The notes: generated from the letters alone by a model not told the origin. Numbered from the stretch's first letter, positions 43,977 to 55,914 are shown. The stretch: 64,000 nucleotides of DNA from Haliclona indistincta (GCA_964017065.1 OZ024790.1:8818182-8882181), one strand, 5' to 3'. Translations and numbers: made by a program.

Positions 43977-46340
43977 ATGGTTGAGCTCTGTCTTCTAAAC
44001 TTCTTGGAGGAGACAGCCGATGTTACCGATTGGTACATGCTTGGGCTCTATATGAAGCTTCCTTCGAAGGATCTCTCGCTCATAGAGAAGCAGTTCTCGA
44101 GCCAACAACCAAAGCGATGCAAAGCAGAACTGTTCAATGTGTGGTCGAAACTAACACCCAATGCCTTGTGGGAACTGATCGCAGCTGCTCTGGAGAAATT
44201 AGGAGAAACTTCACTGGCTGAAAAAGTTCGAAAGCTGTCCGGACAATCCATTGCGGTCCAAGGCTCTCGGATCAACTCGCATTCAGATTCGTCAACAGGA
44301 GAGAAGGTTGTGCTTGAAATCGAGAAGAGTCTTGTTGTTGTTTTTTCAACTTTGGAGAGAGAATTTGCTGTTTTGGTAACAAATCTCAAGATGTCTCTTG
44401 AAGGAAAGCAAGTCTCACTGAAGAAACTAGGACGATTTCTAGACATTCGTCTCGACCTAGATGAGGACTTATCACAAGTTGCTAGCATTGACAAACTTTT
44501 CAAGCAGATCAAACCACACTTCTGTTTATTCAACACTGTGATTCTGAAAGACATTGTAGAGAAATTTGTGGGAGAGCCATTGAAACAACAGCTGGAGAAG
44601 TACAAGTGTGAACTAGAGGAATTCACTGAAACTGCCGAAGTAACTTTTTTAAAGGAAGTGAAATTTCTTGATCAATTTAGCACAGCAGATATGCCACAAG
44701 TCATCTTCAAGCTGACCGGCTTCTAGCCTCCTCCCCAGGCCACACCCCTCTCATTACTAGCAATCGAGGTTTGAGGTTTGAGGTTTGAGGTTTGAGGTTT
44801 TCACCCCTCTCTCGGTAATTGCAAATTAATTAGAGGGTGGGGCCTGGGGCGGAGGCTAACCGGCTTCTGGCCCAGTGTAACTATCAAACGATTTCAGAGG
44901 TTCGTTGATCATGTATTTGAAGCCAACTCGAGTGCTCTTACTCACATTCGTGTGAAACAAGGCTGCATTTGTGTAACATGGTATGCTCGTAAATCAGCCA
45001 TTGCATCTCTAGCTGCTCGAGCCCAAGAGAAGGTGCTGTTTATGCGACATGTTGGAGTTCTGAGTCTGAGCGTAGGAGACACTGTGATCCTGGAGCAAGA
45101 AGAAACAGAGGAAGAGGAAACAGACTTGAGCTCAGCACTGATACAAGCCATTACTGCTGATTGTACAGAGGCTGTAGAGTTTTTACTCTTCCTTGATGCA
45201 GATCCTAACTACACCTCAGCAAATGGAACCACGCCTCTCATTCTTGCCTGCAGGAATAATTCCATCAGCATTGCTGAACTGCTTCTCAGAGCTGAGGCAA
45301 ATGTTAACGCACAAGACAAGTTAGATACCACTGCTCTAAAGGTGGTATGTAGCTTAAAAACACCAAAAAAAGGTTTAGTGGAACTGCTAGTTGAGTCAGG
45401 GGCACAGCTTGTTGTACCAGGCGAAAAGATAGTGGCACTTGAAATTGCTACACAAAAAGGCCACGCAGATATTGTCCGGTATCTTGTCAGTGCAGGGGCT
45501 CCCGTGAATGCACAGAATAAGGATGGTTTTACTTCACTCATGTGTGCCTGTTTCAAAAAACGATCTGAAATTGTGTCTTTTCTTTTAAATCATGGAGCTG
45601 ATCTCAATACGCAGGATAGAGAGGGCACTGCAGCACTACATCTTGCATGCTATAAACAGATGACAGCAGGTGTGGAGCTTCTTCTTGCACATGGAGCAGA
45701 TCACAGCTTACGTGGTAAAGAAGGATCAACACCACTCATGCATGCTTGTATCAAGAAAGGCAACCTCACAATGGATCCCTCAATTTTGATTCTGCTACTT
45801 TCAGCTGGTGCTGAGCCCAATGCTCAAAACGAGAAAGATTCTACAGCTCTCATACTTGCTGCTTATTATGGCTATAAAGAAGGTATTACAGTTTTGCTAA
45901 ATGCAGGAGCTAGTGTGAACATCCGGGATAGATTCGGACTAACTGCTCTTCATGTAGCAGCTGTAAATGGATTCTTATCTATCTCAGAACTTCTCCTTGC
46001 ATCAGGTGCCCAAGCTTCACTCGCCGACGATGATGGCATGACACCACTTGACTATGCCCTTGATAACAACCATCACGATGTGTGCCAACTACTTCTTACA
46101 AGCATAGACTCCGCCCCACTACCAGAGACCACAGACGCCACAACAACAAAAGTCACTGCAACTAAACAAGAATCAATACCTCTGCATGGACGGCAGCAAG
46201 AAAGTCAACATAGCAGTCCTTTCTCTACACTTGATCAGCTTCGATATGCTCTAGAGTATCCACTCTCACCAGCTGATACTATCAAACACCAGCAAGTGGA
46301 CGAGGAAGAAGGAGAAACAAGCACACGCAAAACAAAATAA
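43977..46340 (+). pseudogene. ANK-4: clade II Death-domain/ankyrin gene stopped by a 135-bp transposon
   Basis: Open from 43977 (MVELCLLNFLEETADVTDWY) through the Death domain (KLPSKDLSLIEKQFSSQQPK) and most of the middle domain to KLTGF at 44723. There the element at 44724-44858 introduces TAG as its first codon. After the 9-bp target duplication the same frame resumes and is open to 46340: core, ten ankyrins (DKLDTTALKVVCSLKTPKKG, CFKKRSEIVSFLLNHGADLN) and the tail FSTLDQLRYALEYPLSPADT. Element plus duplication is 144 bp, a multiple of three, so nothing else is broken. If the element were spliced out or absent on another allele, a 739-residue protein would result. Otherwise the product is a Death-domain-plus-middle protein of 249 residues lacking ankyrins. 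Confidence 0.8.
44724..44858. mobile_element. 135-bp TIR element with 9-bp target duplication
   Basis: Termini TAGCCTCCTCCCCAGGCC and, reverse-complemented, TAGCCTCCGCCCCAGGCC. Direct repeats ACCGGCTTC flank it (44715-44723 and 44859-44867) and are present once in every paralogue at this site. The interior has five GGTTTGA units. A 9-bp duplication and short TIRs suggest a Mutator-superfamily MITE (inference). Confidence 0.88.
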
Positions 46341-47159
46341 CAAATTACCTAAGCACTGCAAAATTAATTTATTTTGTCTTTCATTTTCTATGCTCTATTA
46401 TTAATTTCTTTGTCTTTCATGTTTCATGCACTATATCTGTTACAGTGTATCTGTTTCTAATCAATATATCTGTTTCTAATCAATCAAGATTTCTTCTCAA
46501 GAGGCACAATTTTAGTGTTGTCAGTAATTTTGACTAAAATCTCCCTATCATGTAAAAAGGTTTCTTCACCTCTGACCTCTCTTGAATGGCTTTCTAATAG
46601 AATTTTCTTTTGGCTTGGGTTTCCCCGCATATTGAATTTGTTTGCAGCTAGGCTAGAAAGCTGGGTTACTGAGTTACTATAATTTATTATTGGAGATTTT
46701 ATAATATTCTGAGTCATGCACCCTCATCTTGAGTATGCCTCTCTGGTCTGGTAATCATACCTGCTACATGTACAAAGAATTATAATTGCATTAATTATTG
46801 TCCTTTCTTCTCTGTCGTGTTTTTATTTGCACTATAACTGGTCTTACTTTTTCTATTGTTCCTTTTACTGTTAAGTTATGGAAGGTCATCTTGGATTCCA
46901 TTCACTACAGTTGAATGATTTTTGAATCATCAATGTTTACTCTGCATGTTTAGTCAGGCTAAATTGTTGACTGTCCATGCAGAAACCTTACACTATCACA
47001 ATTATCAACATAATGCTCTATTTTTGAATGTCACTGCATGCTGATGTATAAAATTCGTCACTTCAGTGTTTGTGCTGGATCCATTCTTGAAGGGTACTAC
47101 CTGCATCTAGTAGCTAGTGCATTGCCTGTTTTTCGCTAAGTAAAACAGTAAACAATCGA
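46341..47159. repeat. Duplicated 3' flank, copy of 36500-37360
   Basis: Non-coding and highly similar to the sequence after ANK-2, with small indels. It ends at the CRE cassette. Part of the same duplication unit. Confidence 0.8.
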
Positions 47160-47260
47160 CTATCACACGGCACTGACGTAATAGCTTGTTGATATCTGTG
47201 GTCAGTCAAAGCAGGGCAGCTGGAGGCGGATCCGACATCAGCCCCCCATCAGCCATCAAA
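47160..47260 (+). promoter_or_regulatory. Promoter cassette copy 4, CRE degenerate
   Basis: Same cassette as before 37454 but with TGACGTAA (47174-47181) instead of TGACGTCA. It precedes a truncated Death-domain start, so the site may have decayed with its gene. Confidence 0.6.
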
Positions 47261-47524
47261 ATGACCTTGTGTCTCCAAAGCTTTCTAGAAGAGACGGCCA
47301 AGGTAACCGATTGGTTCATACTAGGGCTGTTTATGAGCGTTCCACAAGAGGATCTCTCGTACATAGAGAAGCAGTTTTCTGGCCAAGGGTCTGTAATATG
47401 GCGCGCCGTTTGTATCAAAAATAACAGAGTCATAGAAAGAAACAATTTTGGCCCGCGGCGGCGCGGCCGTGGCCTGGTAGGTGTTACCGATGTGGGCGTG
47501 GTCACACACTGTGTATGTTTCTGA
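47261..47524 (+). pseudogene. Death-domain remnant, truncated after about 47 residues
   Basis: MTLCLQSFLEETAKVTDWFI then LGLFMSVPQEDLSYIEKQFS match the family. Homology stops at about 47396 (GQGSVIW) and unrelated GC-rich sequence with GGCGCGCC follows, read as a short Arg-rich end. The breakpoint falls where intact genes encode GSARCRAEL. Confidence 0.85.
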
Positions 47525-48640
47525 TCTCCTCGGTTTCTTCTGCCAGTAACTGGTCACCCAGTCCCTTGTGTGCGTGTCACTGTCTCCGTGGACCTGTCTC
47601 TGTGTCACTGAGCGTATAGTGTGAGTCATGGTGCCGCCTCTGTTAGCTAGGCTATAGCAGTGTCCGTTGATCACCTAAGCTAGTAGCAGGCGCGCTTGCT
47701 GTCAGTGCCTGTACTGTGTCTGTGTGACTAGGTCTGTAATAGTGTAATTAACCTGTGGCTCTGTCAGGTATGCTCTGCTAGCCTATACGTGTGTCTGCTT
47801 ATTTTCCAGAACACGACACTGCCGATTTCAATAAGAGTTATATGCATGTACACCTATTGCATCATTATACATTATACACACAATCTCTTACCGATTACCT
47901 CAGATGTGCTAGCAAGTCAATTGTTCATTGATACAATGCATGAGTTGCTATGGTGGTGATGACATTCTCAATATTTATAGTAAGACAAGATTTCTATGCA
48001 CCTTGTCTCATGTTTTGTGTGTCTCTATCACCCACACTACTCTGTAGCACTCATCTAGTCACTCATTGACTCTATCACTCACCAAGTGTTTTTTAATGCT
48101 CTATCACACACTCAGTGATTACTACTCCCATCACACACAGTAATGTCGATGTACCTTGTAAATTTGTATCTTTGTTTGTCTCTCATTTTAACTTTTTTTG
48201 CATCCAGCGATGGCCATGCATATTTTGATTGTTGTGTTATTAGTTGTCATGATTCATTTCACTTCGAACAGCGTGAGTACGTGCATGATTGTCGTGAGCA
48301 TGACTATACACTAGCCACACACGCTATATTCAAAGTGAGGTGAAATCAACTGTAATGGTATTAGGAGATAGGTCTACATAAAATGATTTTTCCTCTTTTC
48401 ACAACACAGGAGCTGTCAACAGATATACTACCATCGGATGGGTGTGTTATGGTAAAGCTGCCAAGTGATCAGACAACCATACTATGTTGCAACTGTACTG
48501 TAATTAAAATAACTATGTTTGAACAACTTGTTCATGATTATTGACAAGAAAGCAGCAATCGATGATTTGTTTCAGTCACTATTTAAAAATATATACAAAC
48601 TGTGGGCATGGTACTACTGCTGAGTGATCCGGCTTTCTCG
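47525..48640. other. Intergenic, no gene seen
   Basis: Short repeated words (CTCTATCAC, ACTCAT, GTGTCACTGT) but no convincing exon, RNA gene or inverted-repeat element. Confidence 0.5.
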
Positions 48641-48642
48641 TA

Positions 48643-49000
48643 GGTGCACTATGCACGAGAGCATTATTTCTCTGCTGTTGCGAGCCTGCGGATGCCACTG
48701 CAGAGAGAGATTCCACCAAAACTAGGGTCCAGGGCTCGCCTGTACATTCTACAGTCGTATGTGCACTATGAGAGTATGTATTTTACTGCTGTTGCGAACC
48801 TGACGCCACTGCAGAGAGAGATTCCACCAAAACTAGGATCCAGGGCTCGCCTGTACATTCTACAGTCGTAGGTGCACTATGAGAGTATGTATTTTACTGC
48901 TGTTGCGAACCTGACGCCACTGCAGAGAGAGATTCCACCAAAACTAGGGTCCAGGGCTTGCCTGTACATTCTACAGTCGTAGGTGCACTATGAGAGTATG
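48643..49000. repeat. Satellite, 111-bp unit, running into the assembly gap
   Basis: Units start GTGCACTATG at 48643, 48761, 48872 and 48983 (periods 118, 111, 111). Each contains GAACCTGACGCCACTGCAGAG and CGCCTGTACATTCTACAGTCG and they differ by only a few bases. The array continues to the N run, so its true length is unknown. The apparent 37-residue repeat reading frame is stopped by TAG in units 2 and 3. Confidence 0.92.
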
Positions 49001-49200
49001 NNNNNNNNNNNNNNNNNNNNNNNNNNNNNNNNNNNNNNNNNNNNNNNNNNNNNNNNNNNNNNNNNNNNNNNNNNNNNNNNNNNNNNNNNNNNNNNNNNNN
49101 NNNNNNNNNNNNNNNNNNNNNNNNNNNNNNNNNNNNNNNNNNNNNNNNNNNNNNNNNNNNNNNNNNNNNNNNNNNNNNNNNNNNNNNNNNNNNNNNNNNN
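49001..49200. other. Assembly gap (200 N)
   Basis: Exactly 200 N, probably a fixed-size placeholder, starting inside the 111-bp satellite. Sequence after the gap (49201-49240) is the reverse complement of 51350-51390. Confidence 0.98.
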
Positions 49201-49458
49201 ATGCAGATCTGCACTGTTCTTGGCTCCACCCACCACCCAATACACTATGGAACAATTTTATCTTTAATTTGGTGCACATGAATCTCAATTGATACTGAAT
49301 TGAATAGTGTGATAATATATGATCGGTTATATTGAATTTGAGTCATGATTGATGATGTGATGTTCGATCACTGAATTAGTGAATGTACTGAATTTACTGA
49401 ATTTGAGTGGCAAACAATAAACTGGCCTACTGAGTTGTGAGAGATTGATGAAGTGAGT

Positions 49459-51095
49459 TTACAATAGCTTATAGTCCTTGTCCGTTGATGGATCTTCAGT
49501 ATACTGTTCAGTATTGTCTTCAAACCGTGTGATCCACTTCTGAGTAGTTGGATCCTTTCCTATTATTATTCCCTTGTACCATTCACCATCATCGAAATAA
49601 ACCTTGACAGTTCTGCCAAAGAAACTGAGGGGTGCACGTGATTTTCCTATTTATACAAAGTATTGAAGTAATCATCATAGGCATGCACCTATTAAGAATG
49701 GTACCTTTTGTCGACGTCTGTTTTGACTTTCTCTGCCTTGATGTACCTAACAATTATTTATTGTAGTTATTGTTATAGACTATCATTAAGTGCATGCTCT
49801 AACCTTTGTTCTCTTTGCTGACAAAGTCATCATTGTCAGGATCACGAGCCTTCTTTTTCTTCACATGTGCCGCTATACAATAACAATAAAAATTACATTA
49901 ACACAAAGTCAAGATATACTGCTAATAGTATACCTTTCAATCCAATATCATCTTCATCTTCATTCACCTCAGCCAAAATTCTCTTCCTCCTGGCTTTGTT
50001 TTGCCTTGCAGTAGTTCGCTTGATTGATTCAACAGTTTTCTTCTGGAATGATATTGGCAAGCCGCTATAAACAAACAAATGCTCGAAGGTCATCTTTTTA
50101 TCTTGACGATAAGTGAAGTCCAAACAAGACTCGAGGGTTTTGGATCTATTTGACTTGTCAATTGAAGACTTATTTAATGACTCTACTCCATTAGTATCAG
50201 CTGGCATTGCCTCCCATAGGAACTCATCAGCACAGCTAAATGCTGGGGATAGCATTTCTATAAAGAGAGAATACGCTTTTGTAAGTTCTGTTTTATGTAT
50301 GTAAATTATTTATTGAGTCGTTATTTTGTGTTTGTTAAAAGTATAGATAATTGACATACTCAAATGTGATGGCTTGGTCCACCACTTGACCCAGGATGCT
50401 GCTGCCTTCCATTGGCTTGTTTCAATATCACTCACAAATGGCAGTGATACAATTACATCAGCAGGTAGTGCTTCCAATTGCTGGTCTCCCGACAACACAT
50501 TAAAATACAACAACACCAATTCTTCACTGTGCTCTTTGGTAATCATGGACCCCAACTTTTGAAACACAGTCTTTTGCTGCTGTGTCGTACACACCTTGTC
50601 ACATACTCTCATCAGGGCTCGCATAAAATGCACCTGTACATAAGGTATACAAAAGTGTAAGTACTGTGGAATCTCTCTTAACGAACATCACTTAATTCGA
50701 CAACTTGCTGAGACTCATAGCAATACAAACAATACAGTTTGAACTTCCATGGTGCAAACTAGCAATATATATAGATGCTGTATATAAAATAGGAACTCAT
50801 AATCAGATCCAAATCAAACTATATAGCTATATATTACATGATTATAACTTGTGTACCCCCTTATTTGAAACTTACCTGGCAACCACGTAGTAACTCTTCA
50901 GCTCTCCTCTCTCCAAATGCAAACTTAATTCCATTAACTTGTGCACTACTCCAGTCCACTATGACACCCTTAAGGTTATCAACAAGATCTCCACCATTTT
51001 CTCTATCACAGCATTCAACCAATGCTCGTACTGCTGATCCATAAGCAATTGTAGTCATTTTTGACATTCTCACTCGCGCAACCACTACCCCTATA
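49459..51095 (-). CDS. MULE-transposase-derived protein with Tudor-like C-terminus, 5' partial
   Basis: Exons: 50876 to about 51095, 50360-50633, 49934-50257, 49804-49872, 49705-49746 and 49459-49646 (stop). The first exon ends a DDE-type core: GVIVDWSSAQVNGIKFAFGE then ELLRGCQ/VHFMRALMRVCDKV, matching the Mutator pattern D...GC-x-V/F-H-x-x-R. TNGVESLN lies at the usual C-end of such transposases. The last exon encodes FFGRTVKVYFDDGEWYKGII then KWITRFEDNTEQY, resembling a Tudor/chromo-barrel or PTIP-like small barrel. Upstream zinc finger and first catalytic Asp are not seen within 250 bp, so the gene is truncated or begins elsewhere. It has many introns and clean frames, which suggests a domesticated host gene rather than an active transposon (inference). 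Confidence 0.65.
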
Positions 51096-51299
51096 CAGAA
51101 AGTGATGTAATATCATTGTCTGCAGTAACTATAAGCATGCAATTTGCTCAACTAAACTTACACTTCATAATAGCATAACTAAAGCGGCTTCACAGTTTAT
51201 ATTAATTATAGACTATAGTAATGACAGATAATAATTTTATGCAGAGTTGATCGAAGACTGGACCAGTGAAGTTGTGACTCAGCTAGCTGTGACACACCA

Positions 51300-51700
51300 T
51301 ACATAAATCGTTCCATTCTAATGCTTCCTTGTCAACTTGGGTTAGGTGGGTGGAGCCAAGAACAGTGCAGATCTGCATAGAGTGTAGAATAATGCACTGT
51401 ACATAAAATTGTCCCATAAGAGTGTTTCATGATCTATCTTATATGGGGCCTTTTTATGTAGGTGGGTGGAGCCTAGAACTGCATTCATTGTAGTCGAACA
51501 TGCACTGTACATAAAATTGTCCCATAAGAGTGTTTCATGATCTATCTTATATGGGACCTTTTTATGTAGGTGGGTGGAGCATGGGTTGAATCCTTAATCA
51601 CAATTGAGTAATTGTACATAAAAAAGTCCCATATAAAGGAGGCACTGTACATAAAACAGTCCCATATATATTAGGGAGCAGAGTACATAAAAAGGTCCCA
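51300..51700. repeat. Tandem copies of GTACATAAAA-TTGTCCCATAAGAG repeat
   Basis: Two adjacent units (about 51395-51495 and 51500-51580) share CACTGTACATAAAATTGTCC and GTGTTTCATGATCTATCTTA, then four shorter copies of GTACATAAAA-GTCCCATAT follow. The same words recur at 53714-53775. Left of it, 51340-51390 mirrors 49201-49240. Confidence 0.75.
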
Positions 51701-51706
51701 TATAAT

Positions 51707-52412
51707 AAAAAAGTTTTAATAAAAAAAACTAAAAAGTGTAGGGATGACGCTTGCAAAAGTAAAGGAACAAGATGGGATATGCTTGCAAAAGTAAAGGAAC
51801 AAGATGGGATGATGCTTGCAAAAGTTAAGGAACAAGATGGGATGATGCTTGCAAAAGTAAAGGAACAAGATGGGATGATGCTTGCAAAAGTAAAAGTCCC
51901 AAGTATCCCTACATCAGCGGCTTGCTGCGATGACGTACAACTGATAAATGTGGAATCCTCTTCCTATACCTTTTACAACCGTCAATTACGTAATCGGACT
52001 GAGTCCTCCAAACCACAAATACCTCTAGTTATTTACAACTGTCAACTAACTCATCGGACTGCGTCCTCCAAACACAGATACCTCTAGTTATTTACAACCG
52101 TCAATTACTTCATCGGACTGCGTCCTCCTAAACACAGATACCTTCATCTTGTTATTTACAACCGTCAATTACTTCATCGGACTGCGTCCTCCTTCAAGCC
52201 GCTGATGTAGGGATACTTGGGACTTTTACTTTTGCAAGCATCATCCCATCTTGTTCCTTTACTTTTGCAAGCATCATCCCATCTTGTTCCTTAACTTTTG
52301 CAAGCATCATCCCATCTTGTTCCTTTACTTTTGCAAGCATATCCCATCTTGTTCCTTTACTTTTGCAAGCGTCATCCCTACACTTTTTAGTTTTTTTTAT
52401 TAAAACTTTTTT
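51707..52412. mobile_element. Foldback element: 218-bp arms made of subrepeats, 270-bp loop
   Basis: Arm 51707-51924 and its reverse complement 52195-52412 have equal length and match essentially completely. Each arm contains five units of about 33 bp (GATGATGCTTGCAAAAGTAA-type followed by AGGAACAAGATGG). Even private variants (one GATATGC unit, one GTTAAGG unit) are mirrored. The loop holds three to four copies of about 58 bp (TTATTTACAACCGTCAATTA, CATCGGACTGCGTCCTCC). This is the architecture of FB-type foldback transposons. No coding capacity. Confidence 0.9.
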
Positions 52413-53824
52413 ACTTTACTTGTTTTTGTTACTTTTTTGATCACTATCAGTTTGAACTTATTAGCTGTATTCTATGCTATAGCTTTTACTTCATTTTTAC
52501 AACTCTGTGAGCAGCAGGTACTAGTCTAGTACCTCAGAAGGCGCATAGCCTCTAGACAGAGTCAAGAAACATGGAATGTTATTATCGGCAATCACAAGAA
52601 TAATGAAAAGGTTTAAATTAGTTAGAGAGGTTGAGAGTATGAGTTGAAAACATGATATTTCTACTGTGATGGATGAAGAAGAGACTAACACTAACAACTC
52701 AGTGGAACACTATGATGACTCATGGCTAGTCCGTAGATCGACTAGTCCCAGGCTTGCATGTTGATGTTGATATCACGATCACAGAGGCTTCTAGCTTTTT
52801 ACAATGATCAATGTCCAGTTGTCAACAGCACAGGGGTCCTATGGGTATAGCTTACGCCGGGTAGTGTAAGAAACTAGTATAGCCTTGAGATCGGGTAGCA
52901 TCACCGTCGTCCGGTTCGTACCTGCCGTGGGTCATGATGTCAGCATAGACAGATCAGTGTTACCCAGGGTATGGTATACTGCTTGTTCATACCTCTAGGC
53001 TCTAGCTTGCGCGCTGAAGCGCCCAGAGCAGTGAGAACCGAGCTCAGTTCAAAAGCTGATGTGGGCGGAGTCAATGATCAGCAGCGACAAGAGGGTTAAT
53101 TAATGGAGTCGCTCTAACTGTCCAAAACGGTCCAAAAACCATGTTTTTCAAGGATTACTCGCTTCTGGTGGTGTTTGATGCCTATCTAAAAACTAAGTGC
53201 ACTACCCCAGATATATACACATGCGATGGTGCAGGTTTGGTAGTGATTCGTTCACTCAGGACAGCGCTAGGCTTGTCAAAAGAAGAAGAAGAAGAAGAAG
53301 AAGAATAAGAAGAAGAAGAAAGAAGATGAACAATTCGCGTGGGCGGCGATTTTGTTTTACCCCTTTAGAAACGTCTGCCAGCTTTGCCAAAGGTATTTTC
53401 ATGCTCAGAACAATCGTCTGATCAATCCTAGATGTCTAGAATCTCGATAAACGCTAAAACAGCGACGATCTGCAACTTGCTCCCTGAGAGTCGCCATCTT
53501 GATTTTCGTCGTCAAGCAAGCAATCCCGGCGACTTTCATAGACTTCCTACAAGCGCTTACACTTCAGATTCCCTCAGAGATAGTTAAAATGCAGTAGAAA
53601 TGTATAACAGAAGAGATATGTGCGAAAACTAATTTTCACACATGAGTAGCCGCCATCTTAATTCGATGTCATCCCTACATATCATTGCCTATCGGCAATG
53701 ATAATAGGAACTTTTGTACATAAAAAGGTCCCATAATACTAGGGATCAGATGTACATAAAAAAGACCCATAATAACTAGGGATCTTACTATAAAAAATGT
53801 ATTCTTCTACCAACCCACGCGATC
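52413..53824. other. Intergenic, (AAG)n tract, no gene seen
   Basis: Holds an (AAG)n microsatellite at 53279-53325 and two GTACATAAAA-type repeats near 53714-53775. No convincing exon is seen. ANK-5 starts at 53825 without the clade II promoter half seen at 43890. Confidence 0.6.
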
Positions 53825-55914
53825 ATGGTTGAGCTCTGTCTTCTAAACTTCTTGGAGGAGACAGCCGAAGTTACCGATTGGTACATGCTTGGGCTCTATA
53901 TGAAGCTTCCATCGAAAGATCTCTCGCTCATAGAACTGTTCAATGTGTGGATGAAGCGGACACCCAATGCTTCGTGGGAACTGATCGCAGCAGCTCTGGA
54001 GAAATTAGGAGAAACTGTACTGGCTGAAAAAGTTCGAAATCTGCCCGGACAATCCATTGCGGTCCGAGGCTCTCGGATCAACTCGCATTCAGATTCGTCA
54101 ACAGGAGAAAAAGTTGTGCTTGAAATCGAGAAGAGTCTTGTTGTTTTTGTTTTTTCAACTTTGGAGCACTTTTCAAGCAGATCAAACCACACTTCTGTTT
54201 ATTCAACACTGTGATTCTGAAAGACATTGTAGAGAAGTTTGTGGGAGAGCCATTGAAACAACAGCTGGAGAAGTACAAGTGCGAACTAGAGGAATTCACT
54301 GAAATTGCCGAAGTAACTTTTTAAAGGAAGTGAAATTTCTTGATCAATTTAGCACAGCAGATATGCCACAAGTCATCTTCAAGCTGACCGGCTTCTGGCC
54401 CAGTGTAACTATCAAACGATTTCAGAGGTTCGTTGATCATGTATAATGTATTTGAAGCCAACTCGAGTGCTCTTACTCACATTCGTGTGAAACAAGGCTG
54501 CATTTGTCTAACACAGTGGTATTGTCGTAAATCAGCCATTGCATCTCTAGCTGCTCGAGCCCAAGAGAAGGTGCTGTTTATGCGACATGTTGGAGTTCTG
54601 AGTCTGAGCGTAGGAGACACTGTGATCCTGGAGCAAGAAGAAACAGAGGAAGAAGAAACAGACTTGAGCTCAGCACTGATACAAGCCATTACTGCTGATT
54701 GTACAGAGGCTGTAGAGTTTTTACTCTTCCTTGGTGCAGATCCTAACTGCACCTCAGCAAATGGTACCACACCTCTCATTCTTGCCTGCAGGAACAATTC
54801 TATCAGGATCGCTAAACTGCTTCTCAGAGCTGAGGCAAATGTTAACGCACAAGACAAGTTAGATACCACTGCTCTAAAGGTGGTATGTAGCTTAAAAACA
54901 CCAAATAAAGGTTTAGTGGAACTGCTAGTTGAGTCAGGAGCTCAGCTTGTTGTACCAGGCGAAAAGATAGTGGCACTTGAAATTGCTACACAAAAAGGCC
55001 ACGCAGATATTGTCCGGTATCTTGTCAGTGCAGGGGCTCCCGTGAATGCACAGAATAAGGGTGGTTTTACTTCACTCATGCGTGCCTGTTTCAAAAAACG
55101 ATCTGAAATTGTGTCTTTTCTTTTAAATCATGGAGCTGATCTCAATACGCAGGATAGAGAGGGCACTGCAGCACTACATCTTGCATGCCATAAACAGATG
55201 ACAGCAGGTGTGGAGCTTCTTCTTGCACATGGAGCAGATCACAGCTTACGTGGTAGAGAAGGATCAACACCACTCATGTATGCTTGTTTCAAGAAAAGCA
55301 ATCTAGCAATTATGGATCACTCAATTCTGATTCTGCTACTTTCAGCTGGTGCTGAACCTAATGCTCAAAACGACAATGATTCTACACCTCTCATAGTCGC
55401 TGCTTATTATGGCTATAAGGAAGGTATTACAGTTTTGCTAAATGCAGGAGCTATTGTGAACATCCGGGATAGATTCGGATCAACTGCTCTTCATGTAGCA
55501 GCTGAAAATGGATTCTTATCTATCTCAGAACTTCTCTTAGCATCAGGTGCCCAAGCTTCACTCGCTGACAACGATGGCATGACACCACTTGACTATGCCC
55601 TTGATAACAACCATCACGATGTGTGCCAACTACTTCTTGCCAACTTAGACTCTGACCCGATACCAGCTACCGAGAGCACATCCCATCTAGCCAAAAATAC
55701 GGACTGTTCGTTGCGCTCAAGCTCACCAGAGATTGAACAAGAATTACATTTTCCTGTGCACAGACAAAGAAGTCAACACAGCAGTGCTTTCTCCACACTC
55801 GATGATCAGCTTCAATATGCCTTAAAATATCCACTCTCACCAGACGATATTATCAAACACCAGCAAGTGGACGAGGAAGAAGAAGAAGAAACAAGCACAC
55901 TCAAATCAAAATGA
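53825..55914 (+). pseudogene. ANK-5: clade II Death-domain/ankyrin gene with deletions and frameshifts
   Basis: Begins MVELCLLNFLEETAEVTDWY. The Death domain lacks about 15 residues in frame (LIE then LFNVW). A larger deletion fuses FSTLE to FKQIKPH with a frame change near 54168. One T is missing near 54323 and a short insertion GTATAAT lies near 54442. From about 54450 to 55914 the core, ten ankyrins (KGGFTSLMRACFKKRSEIVS, SNLAIMDHSILILLLSAGAE) and a variant tail (LDDQLQYALKYPLSPDDI) are open. So the N-terminal half is dead while the ankyrin half stays open; a product starting at the internal ATG 54433 is possible but would lack the Death domain. Confidence 0.85.

Noticed and set aside
47400..47524. 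Arg-rich extension of the Death-domain remnant as a novel domain
   Set aside because: Sequence past the breakpoint is GC-rich and unrelated to any paralogue, and the frame is short.
48644..48871. Short gene with a 37-residue repeat
   Set aside because: Frame depends on one base difference (TAT versus TAG) between satellite units; other units are stopped.
48894..49292. Open frames through the N run
   Set aside because: They exist only because unknown bases cannot encode stops.
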